NCBI GenBank assembly: GCA_020440705.1
Contig: JAGRNP010000027.1
Span: 1 to 37,483 of the forward strand
DNA: 37,483 nt
Direction: 5' to 3'
Source of the DNA: a bacterium
GTDB taxonomy: Bacteria > Krumholzibacteriota > Krumholzibacteriia > LZORAL124-64-63
Notes under the pieces: model-generated
The model's input: the letters and a program-made list of their open reading frames with translations, nothing else
What the model was told of the DNA's origin: nothing
Databases searched by the model: none
Part shown: in pieces, positions 1-9,433 of the stretch
How positions within the stretch are numbered: position 1 is the stretch's first letter
Layout: every line of letters starts with the position of its first letter
Position numbers and translations under genes: made by a program

Positions 1-604
1 GGCCACGGGCCAGGTCACCACGTCGCGCACGCCGGCGGCGAGCCAGGCGAGGCCCGCCCCCACACCGCCCAGGAGCCCGGGCAGCCAGCGCAGCCACCGT
101 TTGAAGATCAGGATGAGCGTGACCAGGAGGGCCAGGGTCAGGAAGATGCGGCCGCCCCAGAGGCCGAACAGGCCGTGGAAGGCGCGGGCGAGGCCGAAGC
201 CGGCCACGCCGCCGAAGCGGATCGCGGTCTCGCCGGGCAGCGGGCCGTCGGGTTGGGCCAGCCACGCCGCCGAGACCAGCCACAGGGGCAGGGCGCGCAG
301 CAGCACCGGGCGCAGGCGCGCCTGGGCCCCGGTCAGGTAGCCGAGGCCGAGCACCGCCACCACCAGGGGGAACGTCCAGCACCAGAGGCCGCCGAAGAGG
401 GCGTGCAGGGCCACGTCCAGCACCGCGCCCACCGGGCCGCCCGGATTCGGGGCAGCCAGCAGGTCGGGCGTGGCTTCGCCTTCCATGACGCTCCACCAGG
501 GACCGACCGGACCGGTCAGCGAGAGCCCCATGTACAGCGCCACGGCGATCAGCAGCAGTCCGCTCAGCCAGGGGGCGTCGGACCAGGACCGGCCGTTCTT
601 CCGC

Positions 605-633
<29 letters not shown>
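1..633 (-). CDS. ftsK: DNA translocase FtsK, N-terminal membrane part (cut by window start)
   Basis: The first 211 codons are present; the rest lies beyond base 1. The protein opens with a short basic stretch ([14 protein letters not shown]), then hydrophobic segments near residues 20-35, 65-85, 98-112 and 150-200, separated by short loops. This matches the four-helix membrane domain (FtsK_4TM) that anchors FtsK/SpoIIIE translocases at the division septum, where the missing C-terminal motor pumps chromosome ends. I chose the GTG start at 633 because a perfect AGGAGG (640-645) lies six bases upstream. It overlaps the 3' end of accC by 29 bases, so the two are probably translated from one message. 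Assignment rests on topology and the basic N-terminus, because the diagnostic motor domain is not visible; another polytopic protein is possible. Confidence 0.7.
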
Positions 634-1987
<1,354 letters not shown>

Positions 1988-2144
1988 GCACGACTTCCTG
2001 TATGGGCCCGAAGGGATTCGGTCACCCGCCGGGTCCGGTCCACCTCCGTGGGAGCCGCCGGCGGGCAGGGCTCGGGGCCGCTGCCGGGCGCGTCCGGACG
2101 GATCCGGATCGGCGGCCTGCGGCCATGGGGGATTCGCGGCCCCT

Positions 2145-2173
2145 ATTTTGGCTGCCGCCCCCCCGCCTTGCAA
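2145..2173 (-). promoter_or_regulatory. candidate sigma-70-type promoter for accC-ftsK
   Basis: On the minus strand a -35-like TTGCAA (2168-2173) is followed after exactly 17 bases by CAAAAT (2145-2150). Each box matches four of six consensus positions. It lies downstream of the pilT terminator and about 160 bases ahead of the accC start, in a very GC-rich gap, so the A/T-rich boxes stand out. Prediction only. Confidence 0.4.
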
Positions 2174-2211
2174 GGGAAACGTTGGCCCCGGCGACCGCCC
2201 CGCCACCCCAC

Positions 2212-2247
2212 AAAAAAGCCCCGGGTGGCCGATGGGGCCACCCGGGG
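2212..2247 (-). terminator. Rho-independent terminator after pilT
   Basis: The minus strand has a perfect 12-base-pair stem, CCCCGGGTGGCC (2236-2247) against GGCCACCCGGGG (2219-2230), with a five-base loop, followed after one base by TTTTTT (2212-2217). It begins 28 bases after the pilT stop. This is the clearest intrinsic terminator in the window and separates pilT from accC. Confidence 0.93.
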
Positions 2248-2274
2248 ACGCCGGTTCGCAGGCGGGAGCGGGGA

Positions 2275-3414
2275 TCAGATCTTCTCGAGCTCCTTCTCCT
2301 CGTCCTTGGTCGCCTCCTCGAAGCGGTCCCACGTGGTGTCCGAACTGCCCTGGATGCCCTTGACCCGCAGCTGGAACTCGTGCGGGTTGCTGCTGGCCTT
2401 GGTGGCCGCCTCCAGGGTGATCTTGTTCTCCTTGTAGAGCTGCATCAGGGACTGGTCGAAGGTCTGCATCTGGTACTGGATGAAGCCCTCCTGGATCGCC
2501 TGGTGGATCCGCACGGTCTTGTCGGCCTCGCGGATGTACTCCTTGATGGTGCTCGTGTTGATGAGGACCTCGCAGGCCGGGTACCGCCGCAGCCCGTCCG
2601 CGTCGGCCACGAGACGCTGGGAGATGATCGATTGCAGGGTCGAGGCCACCAGGTAGCGGATCTCCTGCTGCTGATGCGGCGGGAAGAAGCTGATGATGCG
2701 GCTGATGGTCTGGGTCGCGTCGGTCGTGTGCAGGGTCGAGAGCACGAGATGACCGGTGTCCGCGGCGGTCAGCGCGATCTTCATGGACTCGGCGTCCCGG
2801 ATCTCGCCGATGAGGATGACGTCCGGGTCCTGCCTCAGGACATGCTTGAGGGCCTCGGCGTAACTGCCGGTGTCACAGCCGATTTCACGCTGACTGATGA
2901 TGCTCTTGCGGTCGCGATGCAGGAACTCGATCGGGTCCTCGATGGTGATCACATGGCGCGAACTCTCGCGGTTGATGATGTCGACGATCGAGGCGAGGGT
3001 CGTCGACTTGCCACTGCCCACGGTTCCCGTAACGAGCATGAGCCCGCGGGGCTTGAGGGCCAGTTCCTTGATCACCGGCGGCAGGTCGAGCTCCTCGGGC
3101 GTCTTGATCTCCACGGGAACGTGACGGAAGACCATGGCCACGCTGCCCCGCTGGACGTAGAAGTTCGCCCGGAACCGCGCCACGCCGGGCACGCCGAAGG
3201 CGAAGTCGATCTCGCGGGTGGCCTCGAACTGCTCGCGCTGGGCCGGTGCCAGGATCTGCTGCGTCACCGCGGCCATGTCCTGGATCGTCGGCGGTTCGTA
3301 CTCGCCGTAGACCAGGGTGCCGTTGATGCGGAAACAGGGCGGCGTCGCCACCTTCAGGTGCAGGTCGCTCGCCCCCCGGGCGATCATCTCCTTGAGGATC
3401 TTCTTGATATCCAT
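2275..3414 (-). CDS. pilT: type IV pilus retraction ATPase PilT/PilU family
   Basis: This 379-residue hexameric ATPase would power pilus retraction at the inner membrane. Visible: a Walker A loop GTVGSGKST (130-138), Asp box EDPIE (159-163), Walker B LIGEIRD (201-207) and His box HTTDA (229-233). Most PilT proteins read GPTGSGKST in Walker A, so TV replaces PT here. The late motif AIRNLIRE of PilT is altered to [11 protein letters not shown], closer to PilU-like members, and the C-terminus ends in an acidic tail (residues 366-379). The ATG at 3414 has AGGAG ten bases upstream. No other pilus gene is in view; it sits alone between accB and accC with terminators on both sides, so it is probably its own unit. 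Confidence 0.93.
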   Translation of the reverse strand: MDIKKILKEMIARGASDLHLKVATPPCFRINGTLVYGEYEPPTIQDMAAVTQQILAPAQREQFEATREIDFAFGVPGVARFRANFYVQRGSVAMVFRHVPVEIKTPEELDLPPVIKELALKPRGLMLVTGTVGSGKSTTLASIVDIINRESSRHVITIEDPIEFLHRDRKSIISQREIGCDTGSYAEALKHVLRQDPDVILIGEIRDAESMKIALTAADTGHLVLSTLHTTDATQTISRIISFFPPHQQQEIRYLVASTLQSIISQRLVADADGLRRYPACEVLINTSTIKEYIREADKTVRIHQAIQEGFIQYQMQTFDQSLMQLYKENKITLEAATKASSNPHEFQLRVKGIQGSSDTTWDRFEEATKDEEKELEKI

Positions 3415-3533
3415 GCGACGGGCTCTCCTGGGCCGGGTTCGGACGCGCCGGGGCCCACGCCGGGCCCGGCATCTGGTTCCGATTTCGGCCGGATCCGGCC
3501 CGACTTGAGCCGGGATCGGCGCCCGTCGAAACG

Positions 3534-3561
3534 CCGAAACCGCCCCTGGGGGCGGTTTCGG
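3534..3561 (-). terminator. strong hairpin after accB, likely terminator
   Basis: On the minus strand CCGAAACCGCCCC (3549-3561) pairs perfectly with GGGGCGGTTTCGG (3534-3546), leaving only two bases between the arms, so about eleven pairs form in practice. It lies about 60 bases after the accB stop. The following bases contain only a short TTT, so termination may be incomplete. Confidence 0.65.
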
Positions 3562-3622
3562 CGGGTTCAGACGCGATCCGGAACGTTCCGGACGGATCCG
3601 GACGGATCCGGCGGAACCGGGA

Positions 3623-4108
3623 TCAGTCCGGGTCGACGAGGAAGAGCACGGCTTCGGCCTCGACCGGGCCGCCATCCTCCAGGAGGATCTCCTTGATGGT
3701 GCCGCCGAATTCGGCTTCGATCTCGTTCATGACCTTCATGGCCTCGATGATGCAAAGGGTCTGGCCCGCAGCCACGTGGTCGCCCACGCTGACGAAGGCC
3801 GGACTGGTCGGCGAGGGCGAGCGGTAGAACGTGCCCACGATGGGCGAACGGACATCCTTCCACTTGCCGCGGGTCGCGTCGGCCGCGGGAGCCGCCGGGG
3901 CCTCCGCCACCGCCGGCGCCGCCGCGACCGGAGCCGCCACCGCCGGCAGGGGCACCTGCACGGGCGCGGGCATCATGGTCGGCGCTCCGTAGGTGTGGGC
4001 CGCCGACTTCTGGATGCGGACGGTCGTGTCCTGGTGGCTGACCTCCAGCTCCTCGATGCCGCTTTCCTCCACCAGCTTCACCAGCTCGCGGACCTTCTTG
4101 ATGTCCAT
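3623..4108 (-). CDS. accB: acetyl-CoA carboxylase biotin carboxyl carrier protein
   Basis: The 161-residue carrier moves carboxybiotin between the biotin carboxylase and the carboxyltransferase. The N-terminal region ([17 protein letters not shown]) is the classic AccB opening, followed by an Ala/Pro-rich linker (about 43-77) and the biotinyl domain with EAMKVMNEI; the biotinylated lysine is K125. I chose the ATG at 4108 because it gives the family start and has GGAGG eight bases upstream. An in-frame ATG at 4141 with AAGGCGG upstream would add eleven residues and cannot be excluded. The gene follows efp by 57 bases and is probably co-transcribed with it, a common pairing. Its usual partner accC is separated by pilT. 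Confidence 0.96.
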   Translation of the reverse strand: MDIKKVRELVKLVEESGIEELEVSHQDTTVRIQKSAAHTYGAPTMMPAPVQVPLPAVAAPVAAAPAVAEAPAAPAADATRGKWKDVRSPIVGTFYRSPSPTSPAFVSVGDHVAAGQTLCIIEAMKVMNEIEAEFGGTIKEILLEDGGPVEAEAVLFLVDPD

Positions 4109-4165
4109 CCCCTGTCCTCCGCTTTCCTCGGCCTTGGCCATGAATCCGCCTTTCGGTGTCCGGGC

Positions 4166-4723
4166 CTACGCCCGCCCCAGGTACTTGCCGGTCCGCGAGT
4201 CGACCTTGATGATCTCGCCTTCCTCGATGAACAGGGGCACCTGCACGACCAGCCCCGTCTCCATCGTCGCCGGCTTCGAGCCGCCCTGGGCGGTGTCGCC
4301 ACGCACGCCGGGATCGGTCTGGGCGATCTGCAGCTCGACGGTGAGGGGCGGCTCCACCGTCAGCGGCTTCTCCTCCAGGAGCAGCACGCTGCACAGGTCG
4401 CTCGCCTTGATGTAGAGGGGCACGTCCCCGAGGGCGTCCCGGTGCAGCTGCAGCTGCTCGTAGGTCTCGGTGTTCATGAAGACGTAGTCCTCGCCGTCCG
4501 GGTACAGGTACTGGAACGTCCGGCGCTCGAGCCGGACCTCCTCGACCCGCTCCCCGGCCCGGAACGTCTCCTCGACGACCTTGCCGTTCTCGATGTTCTT
4601 GAGCTTGGTGCGCACGAACGCCGGGCCCTTGCCGGGCTTCACGTGCTGGAACTCGGCAATCGACCACAGCCCATTCTTGTGGCGCATGGTGAACCCGGTG
4701 CGGAAATCACTGGTATCGGCCAA
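4166..4723 (-). CDS. efp: translation elongation factor P
   Basis: The 185-residue protein relieves ribosomes stalled at proline runs by binding between the P and E sites. It has three beta-barrel domains of the usual EF-P length. The loop KPGKG (29-33) carries the lysine (K32) that is modified in many bacteria; no EpmA/EpmB-like gene is nearby. The start is TTG at 4723: GGAGG (4730-4734) sits six bases upstream and the resulting N-terminus (MADTSDFRTGF) fits the family. A longer ATG-initiated frame reaching 4816 adds about 31 unrelated residues and skips this ribosome site, so I reject it. A promoter and a hairpin lie in its leader. Confidence 0.95.
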   Translation of the reverse strand: MADTSDFRTGFTMRHKNGLWSIAEFQHVKPGKGPAFVRTKLKNIENGKVVEETFRAGERVEEVRLERRTFQYLYPDGEDYVFMNTETYEQLQLHRDALGDVPLYIKASDLCSVLLLEEKPLTVEPPLTVELQIAQTDPGVRGDTAQGGSKPATMETGLVVQVPLFIEEGEIIKVDSRTGKYLGRA

Positions 4724-4799
4724 AGCGGTCCTCCAGATGCAAAACGGTCCTCGGAATCCAACCGTGGCAACGGGTCCTCCCGCATGATCCGGGCATTGC

Positions 4800-4826
4800 G
4801 GCGGATTTGCCACCAAAAAATCCGCC
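4800..4826 (-). repeat. inverted repeat at the 5' end of the efp leader
   Basis: GGCGGATTT (4818-4826 on the minus strand) and AAATCCGCC (4800-4808) form a perfect nine-pair stem with a nine-base loop. It begins right after the candidate -10 box of efp, at about the expected transcription start. It lacks a T tract after it, so it is more likely a transcript-5'-end hairpin or an operator than a terminator of aroQ. Confidence 0.6.
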
Positions 4827-4828
4827 TA

Positions 4829-4857
4829 TTGATAACACCCGGATGCCGCTCTGGCAA
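4829..4857 (-). promoter_or_regulatory. candidate sigma-70-type promoter for efp-accB
   Basis: The minus strand shows TTGCCA (4852-4857; five of six), exactly 17 bases, then TATCAA (4829-4834; four of six). It lies about 105 bases ahead of the efp TTG start and just after the aroQ stop, making efp-accB independent of the aroQ operon. Confidence 0.55.
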
Positions 4858-4882
4858 TGTCGAACGGCCCTCTTGCCGCCGC

Positions 4883-5335
4883 CTAGCGGGCCGGACCCGT
4901 GCCGAGCAGTCCGGCCATGCCCTGGAGGGCCAGCCGGTACCCCTGGACCCCGAAGCCGCGCACACCCGCCGTCACCACGTCGGCCAGCAGGTTCGTGCGC
5001 CGGAAGGGCTCGCGGGCGTCGGGATTGGACAGGTGGAGCTCGATGACCGGAATGGAGACGGCCGACACGGCGTCGCGCACGGCCACCGAGGTGTGGGTGT
5101 AGGCGGCCGCGTTGAGGATCAGGCCCGCCGCCCCGTCGCCCGCCGCATGGATCAGCTTGACGAGATCGCCCTCGCCGTCGGTCTGGGCGAAGACGAGTTC
5201 GAGACCGGACTCCGCGGCCCAGTCCCGGCACAGGTCGGCCAGTTCCGACCAGGTCGTGTGGCCGTAGATCTCCGGCTCCCGGCTTCCGAGGCGGCCCAGA
5301 TTGGGACCGCCCAGCATGTGGACCAGGGGTTTCAC
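4883..5335 (-). CDS. aroQ: 3-dehydroquinate dehydratase, type II
   Basis: This 150-residue enzyme catalyses the third step of the shikimate pathway, 3-dehydroquinate to 3-dehydroshikimate. Type II hallmarks: GPNLGRLGSREPEIYG near the start with the catalytic Arg19 and Tyr24, the NAAAYTHTSVA segment (75-85) and the substrate-binding HLSN (101-104). Glycine in PNLG, where many members have PNLN, also occurs in actinobacterial enzymes. The GTG start at 5335 overlaps the stop of the TPR gene (GTGA), which implies translational coupling. It is the last gene of a three-gene overlapping unit; no other shikimate gene is nearby. Confidence 0.95.
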   Translation of the reverse strand: MKPLVHMLGGPNLGRLGSREPEIYGHTTWSELADLCRDWAAESGLELVFAQTDGEGDLVKLIHAAGDGAAGLILNAAAYTHTSVAVRDAVSAVSIPVIELHLSNPDAREPFRRTNLLADVVTAGVRGFGVQGYRLALQGMAGLLGTGPAR

Positions 5336-6213
5336 GGCGCCGCTCCCTCCTCGTCGCCCCGGATCCGATCGATCCAGTCGGCGAAGCTCCGCTTCTCGGC
5401 CGCCCGTCGGGCGGCCAGGTGCTCGTTGCGGCTGGCCGCGACGGTGCCGTCCCGCGGGGCATCGTCGGTCGTCACCGGCCCGAGCGCCACGATCCGCTCG
5501 CGCACGTCGTCGCGGTCGGGCGCCAGTTCATGCAACCGCTGCAGGGCCGCGAGGGCCTTGGCCCGGTAGCCCTGGGCGATGTAGATGTCGACCAGGGTCA
5601 GGGTGATCAGGCCGTCGCCCGGCTGCCGACGGTCGGGGCCCGGGCGCCCGCTTCCCGGCGGCTCGACGGCACGGCCGGCCCCGTCTGCCACGGGCGCCGT
5701 TTCGCCTGCCGGCGGGGTGGCTCCCCCAACGGGATCCGGCGAGGCCGCCTCGTCCCCTTCCGCGAGGCCGGACACCGCCGCCGCTTCGCCGGCCGCGTCG
5801 AGGCACTCCCGGGCCGCCGCCGCCGCCGCGGTCCAGGTCCCGTTGTCCGGCTCGAGTCCGGCGAGGTACTCGAAGTGGGCCGCCGCCTCCGACCAGTGTC
5901 CCGCATCGCGTGCGCGTTCGGCGAGGAGTCGGCGGGCCACCAGGTTGTCGGCGTCGTGCTCCAGAACCCGGGTCAGGACCCGCTCGGCGTGGGCCAGACG
6001 ACCGGCGTCGAGAAGCGCGTGCCCGAGGATGACCAGCCCCCCGTGGAAATCCGGATGCCGCGCCACGCCGTCCTCCAGCAGGGCGAGGGCCTCCGGGATG
6101 CGTCCGGCCTGGCGCAGCAGGTCGGCCAGCGGCGCGAAGGCACGGCTGTCCGGCGCCGCCTCGAGGCGGCGCCGGCAGACCCGGATCCGTTCGTCGAGGG
6201 GCGACACCGTCAT
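5332..6213 (-). CDS. tetratricopeptide-repeat protein
   Basis: The 293-residue protein has TPR-like helical pairs at roughly 14-120 (for example LADLLRQAGRIPEALALLEDG and the following ERVLTRVLEHDADN repeat), a Gly/Pro/Ala-rich linker (about 150-205), and one more TPR unit (about 206-240: DIYIAQGYRAKALAALQRL). No signal peptide or membrane segment is evident, so it is probably cytoplasmic and works as a protein-interaction scaffold. Its ATG overlaps the acyl-CoA dehydrogenase stop (ATGA), and its own stop overlaps aroQ, so the three are translationally coupled. I cannot assign a specific partner. The split arrangement of TPRs around a disordered linker is the one notable property. Confidence 0.85.
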   Translation of the reverse strand: MTVSPLDERIRVCRRRLEAAPDSRAFAPLADLLRQAGRIPEALALLEDGVARHPDFHGGLVILGHALLDAGRLAHAERVLTRVLEHDADNLVARRLLAERARDAGHWSEAAAHFEYLAGLEPDNGTWTAAAAAARECLDAAGEAAAVSGLAEGDEAASPDPVGGATPPAGETAPVADGAGRAVEPPGSGRPGPDRRQPGDGLITLTLVDIYIAQGYRAKALAALQRLHELAPDRDDVRERIVALGPVTTDDAPRDGTVAASRNEHLAARRAAEKRSFADWIDRIRGDEEGAAP

Positions 6214-7874
6214 GCGCCGTCCTCGTCCTTCAGGGCGTCGCCCACCACGGCCATGTCGTTCCATTCTCCCGCCATGTCCGCCGGCGCGAACCGTGCGGAC
6301 ACGGCGGCGACCAGGTCGCCGCCGGCCGAGAGGGCCGCGGCGTCGGCGCCGTCGAGCAGGCCGCAGGCGCAGCGAGCCGCGCCCTCGCCGACCATGCGGG
6401 CCACCTTGCGCGCGAAGACCCGGCTCATGGCCGCGGTCGTCGCCGCCGCCGGGTCGCCGGCCTCGGCCAGGCGCGCGGCCTTGGCGGCGAAGGCCGCCCC
6501 CACCTCGCAGGCCGTCATCATGTCGGCGAACTGGAACATGACGATCTGGTGGCGCGTCTCGCGGGCCTTGTGCATGTGCAGCACGACGTCGTTCAGGCCG
6601 CGCATGGCCGCAGCGACCAGGCTGGCCCCCACTTCGCCATGGGCCGCGTGCAGTTCGTCCATCCCGGCCGCGAGGTTCGCGTAGAACCCGCCCTTGGAGC
6701 GGACGGTCTCCTTCCAGCGGTACATGCTGATGATCGACTGCTGGATCTCGCTCGTGCCCTCGTAGATCGACGTGATGCGCACGTCGCGGCGCATCTTCTC
6801 CACCACGTACTCGCGGGCGTAGCCGTAGCCGCCGAGGGCCTGGATGGCCGCGTCGGCCGCGCGGTTGCCGGCCTCGGTGCCCCAGTACTTGGCGATGCTG
6901 CCCTCGGTGCCCATGTCGGTGCCGCCCTCGTCGATGAGCAGGGCCACGTGCTCCATGTGGGCGCGGCCGGCGGCCAGGTCGATCCAGTTGTCGACGATGA
7001 GCTTGAAGAGGTAGCCTTCCTTCTCGACCAGCGGCGCGCCGAACTGCTCGCGCTGCTTGGCGTACCTCAGGGCCCGCCGCAGCGGCGCCTGGCCGCCGCC
7101 GATGCCGAAGGCACCGACCATGAGGCGCGTGTAGCCGAAGACGGCATTGGCCTGCTTCAGGCCGACCCCCTCCTCGCCGCCGATGAGATTCTCCGCCGGC
7201 ACCTCGACGTCCTCGAGCAGCACGCCGGTGGTGTTGCTGGCGCGGATCCCGTGCTTGTCCTCGTGTTTGCCCACCGACAAGCCGGGCGTGCCCTTCTCCA
7301 CGGCGAAGAAGCTGGGTCCCGCCGGCGTCTTGGCCAGGATGGTGTAGAGGTCGGCCACGCCGCCGTTGGTGATGAACTGCTTGGCGCCGTTGAGCCGGTA
7401 GCCCGTCACCTGGCCGTCGGGCCCGATGATCTGGTCGGCGGTGGTCTTCAGGCCGGCCACGTTGCTGCCCGCCTCGGGCTCGGTCACGCCGTAGGCCACG
7501 ATGAGTCCCTCGCCCGCGATGCGCGAGAGCCACTTCTGCTTCTGCGCTTCGGTGCCGCCGACCAGGATCGGATCGGTCCCGAGGCAGATGGCCAGGAAGG
7601 CCGTCGCCACGCCGAGATCCCACGACGCCATCTCCTCGCTCACGCGGCAGATGTCCCGGGCGCCGCCGCCGAGACCGCCGTACTCGGCGGGCAGGAAGAT
7701 CAGGTGCAGGCCCACGTCCGGACTGAGCAGCTTCTGGATGGTGGCGGTGGGGAACTCGTCCTTCTCGTCCAGTTCCATGATGCGGCCGTCCGGCAATTCG
7801 CGGCCGACCACCTGCCGGAGCGTCTGGATCACCATCTCGGTCATTTCGGGGGAAAGTCCGGCGGGAGCGTTCAT
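6210..7874 (-). CDS. acyl-CoA dehydrogenase, long form
   Basis: This 554-residue FAD enzyme would introduce the alpha-beta double bond into an acyl-CoA. Visible: an N-terminal helical domain; the FAD/substrate stretch VTEPEAGSNVAG (130-141); the helical core with a typical QFG (277-279) and GGYGYAREY (348-356); and YEGTSEIQ (371-378), whose Glu372 is the usual catalytic base. About 150 residues of helical extension follow, as in long acyl-CoA dehydrogenases; ordinary members have about 380 residues. Substrate is unknown. The ATG at 7874 has AGAGGA upstream. It heads the unit with the TPR protein and aroQ. No electron-transfer flavoprotein or other beta-oxidation gene is in view. Confidence 0.92.
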   Translation of the reverse strand: MNAPAGLSPEMTEMVIQTLRQVVGRELPDGRIMELDEKDEFPTATIQKLLSPDVGLHLIFLPAEYGGLGGGARDICRVSEEMASWDLGVATAFLAICLGTDPILVGGTEAQKQKWLSRIAGEGLIVAYGVTEPEAGSNVAGLKTTADQIIGPDGQVTGYRLNGAKQFITNGGVADLYTILAKTPAGPSFFAVEKGTPGLSVGKHEDKHGIRASNTTGVLLEDVEVPAENLIGGEEGVGLKQANAVFGYTRLMVGAFGIGGGQAPLRRALRYAKQREQFGAPLVEKEGYLFKLIVDNWIDLAAGRAHMEHVALLIDEGGTDMGTEGSIAKYWGTEAGNRAADAAIQALGGYGYAREYVVEKMRRDVRITSIYEGTSEIQQSIISMYRWKETVRSKGGFYANLAAGMDELHAAHGEVGASLVAAAMRGLNDVVLHMHKARETRHQIVMFQFADMMTACEVGAAFAAKAARLAEAGDPAAATTAAMSRVFARKVARMVGEGAARCACGLLDGADAAALSAGGDLVAAVSARFAPADMAGEWNDMAVVGDALKDEDGA

Positions 7875-7979
7875 GGCCCCTTCCTCTCTGCGGTTGGTCC
7901 GGGACTTGGCAGTGTCCGGTTGTCCTTGGTTGCGACGGCGGCACCACGGCGATGCGCCCGCCCACGTCGGGAAATCACG

Positions 7980-8900
7980 TCAGGGTATGTCGATGCGGCC
8001 CGAGCCGACGAGGACGCACTGTCCGCCGACCCGGATGGCCCGTGCCTGCCCGTTGCGGATCTCGGCATCGACGACGATGCGGCTGGGCCGGCCGAGTTCG
8101 AGTCCCTGTTCCACGACGACGCGCACCGTGGGCTCGGCGCGCACCAGCCGATGCTTCACGAGGTAGGCCATGAGGGCCCCGGTGGCGGCCCCGCTGGCCG
8201 CGTCCTCGGGAATGCCGAAATGCGGGGCGAACATGCGGCAGTGCACGGTCGCGTCGGCGGCGACGGTCTCGCAGGTGAAGACGAAGAGGTCGCCGAAGCC
8301 GAGGTCGCGGGCGATGGCGTCGGCCTCGCGCCGCCGCAGGTTGATGGCGTCCATGGCCTCGAGGGAACCGAGGGGCACCACGTGGATCGGCAGACCGGTC
8401 GAGATCACCTCGCAGGGCAGCCCCGTGATGGCGATCTCCTCCTCGGCCAGACCGAGGGTGCGCGCGACCTTGCTGCGGTGGAAGTACTGCCCCATGAACA
8501 CGGGGTCGTCCTGCTGGAGGCTGTAGGTGACGGCCCCGTCGTCGTGGCGCGTCCAGACCAGGTAGCGCCCCGCCTCCAGTTCCCAGGTGAAGGGCGCCGG
8601 TTCGCCGTCGCCGGCGTCGCGGTCGCGGCGACGGAGGTGATCGAGGGCGAACGTCGCGCCGAGGACCGAATGTCCCGCGAAGGGGATCTCGGCCGCCGGC
8701 GTGAAGACGCGCAGCCCGGAGCGGTCGTCGCCGCCGCTGCGTGCCGGCACGATGAACGCCGTTTCGCCGGCGCCCAGTTCCATGGCCAGGTTCTGCATCA
8801 TCGCCTCGGGGACCCGGTGGCCGTCCGGGAAGAGGTAGAGTCGGCTGCCGCCGAAGGGGCGGTCGGTGAACACGTCGATGAGCAGGAATTCCAGTTCCAT
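7980..8900 (-). CDS. PhzF-family isomerase/epimerase-like protein
   Basis: The 306-residue protein has the two-fold PhzF/DapF-like layout. It opens with DVFTDRPFGGS, has the glutamate of GAGETAFI (E46) that acts as general acid/base in PhzF, GHSVLGA (76-82), and late EDAASGAATGAL. Most members have Asn where this one has Ser in the opening motif (GGN to GGS). The family includes phenazine-pathway isomerases and many uncharacterised enzymes. No phenazine genes are nearby, so a phenazine role is not supported. The ATG at 8900 has only a weak ribosome site. It stands alone between the acyl-CoA dehydrogenase unit and acpS. Confidence 0.88.
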   Translation of the reverse strand: MELEFLLIDVFTDRPFGGSRLYLFPDGHRVPEAMMQNLAMELGAGETAFIVPARSGGDDRSGLRVFTPAAEIPFAGHSVLGATFALDHLRRRDRDAGDGEPAPFTWELEAGRYLVWTRHDDGAVTYSLQQDDPVFMGQYFHRSKVARTLGLAEEEIAITGLPCEVISTGLPIHVVPLGSLEAMDAINLRRREADAIARDLGFGDLFVFTCETVAADATVHCRMFAPHFGIPEDAASGAATGALMAYLVKHRLVRAEPTVRVVVEQGLELGRPSRIVVDAEIRNGQARAIRVGGQCVLVGSGRIDIP

Positions 8901-8968
8901 GTCAGCCTGTCGCCCGGGAGTTCGCGTCCGTCAGCGCGCCGCCGGCACGGCCGACGGCTTCGTTGCAG

Positions 8969-8997
8969 AAATTAACACAATGACCGGTGCCGGCCAA
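8969..8997 (-). promoter_or_regulatory. possible promoter for the PhzF-family gene
   Basis: On the minus strand TTGGCC (8992-8997) is followed after 17 bases by TAATTT (8969-8974). The -10 match is weak (three of six), but this is the only A/T-rich patch in the gap. Confidence 0.3.
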
Positions 8998-9006
8998 GGG
9001 GTTAAG

Positions 9007-9020
9007 GGGCGAAAACGCCC
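9007..9020 (-). terminator. short hairpin after acpS, weak terminator candidate
   Basis: CGGGCG-type stem: GGGCG and CGCCC flank a four-base TTTT loop on the minus strand, about 30 bases after the acpS stop. It is followed by CTTAA rather than a T run, so it would be a weak terminator at the end of the long envelope operon. Confidence 0.35.
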
Positions 9021-9049
9021 GTCAGGGCGGGGAATCCGGGCGATCGGCC

Positions 9050-9433
9050 TCAGCCGGCGATGATCACGGTGGCCACGGCGTACTCGCGCTCATGGCTGAG
9101 CGAAACCAGCGCGTGGCGCCCGCCGCGGTGGCCGAGGGCGTCGGCGGCCGCCCCGTCGAGGACGAGCCGGGGCGCGCCGTCGAGGTCGCTGCCGACGGCC
9201 ACCTGGCGGTAGCCGATGTGCCCGATGGGGCCGCCGAGAGCCTTGAGGAAGGCCTCCTTCGCGGCCCAGCGGGCCGCCGCCACGGCGGGGCGCTCCGCCG
9301 GCGGTGCGGCCGCAATGCGTTCCCGCTCCTCGGGGCTGAAGCAGCGCGCGAGAAAGCGCTCCCCGTGCCGGTCGAGGAGAGCGGCCATGCGCGCCACGGC
9401 GACGATGTCGGTGCCCAGGCCGATGACGCTCAA
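9050..9433 (-). CDS. acpS: holo-[acyl-carrier-protein] synthase
   Basis: The 127-residue enzyme transfers 4'-phosphopantetheine from CoA to apo-ACP. Hallmarks: GLGTDIV with metal-binding Asp9, FSPEER (32-37), [12 protein letters not shown] (56-67) with Glu60, and the C-terminal VSLSHE. Length matches the family (about 125). The start is TTG at 9433, preceded by GGAAGGGGG; it overlaps the upstream sugar transferase stop (TTGA). An ATG-initiated frame reaching 9577 lies within the sugar transferase gene and adds no family sequence. It closes the glycosyltransferase operon and would supply ACP for lipid synthesis. Confidence 0.95.
   Translation of the reverse strand: MSVIGLGTDIVAVARMAALLDRHGERFLARCFSPEERERIAAAPPAERPAVAAARWAAKEAFLKALGGPIGHIGYRQVAVGSDLDGAPRLVLDGAAADALGHRGGRHALVSLSHEREYAVATVIIAG

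Noticed and set aside
7980-8900. Phenazine biosynthesis locus
   Set aside because: Only a PhzF-family protein is present; no other phz-like gene is visible and the family is functionally broad.
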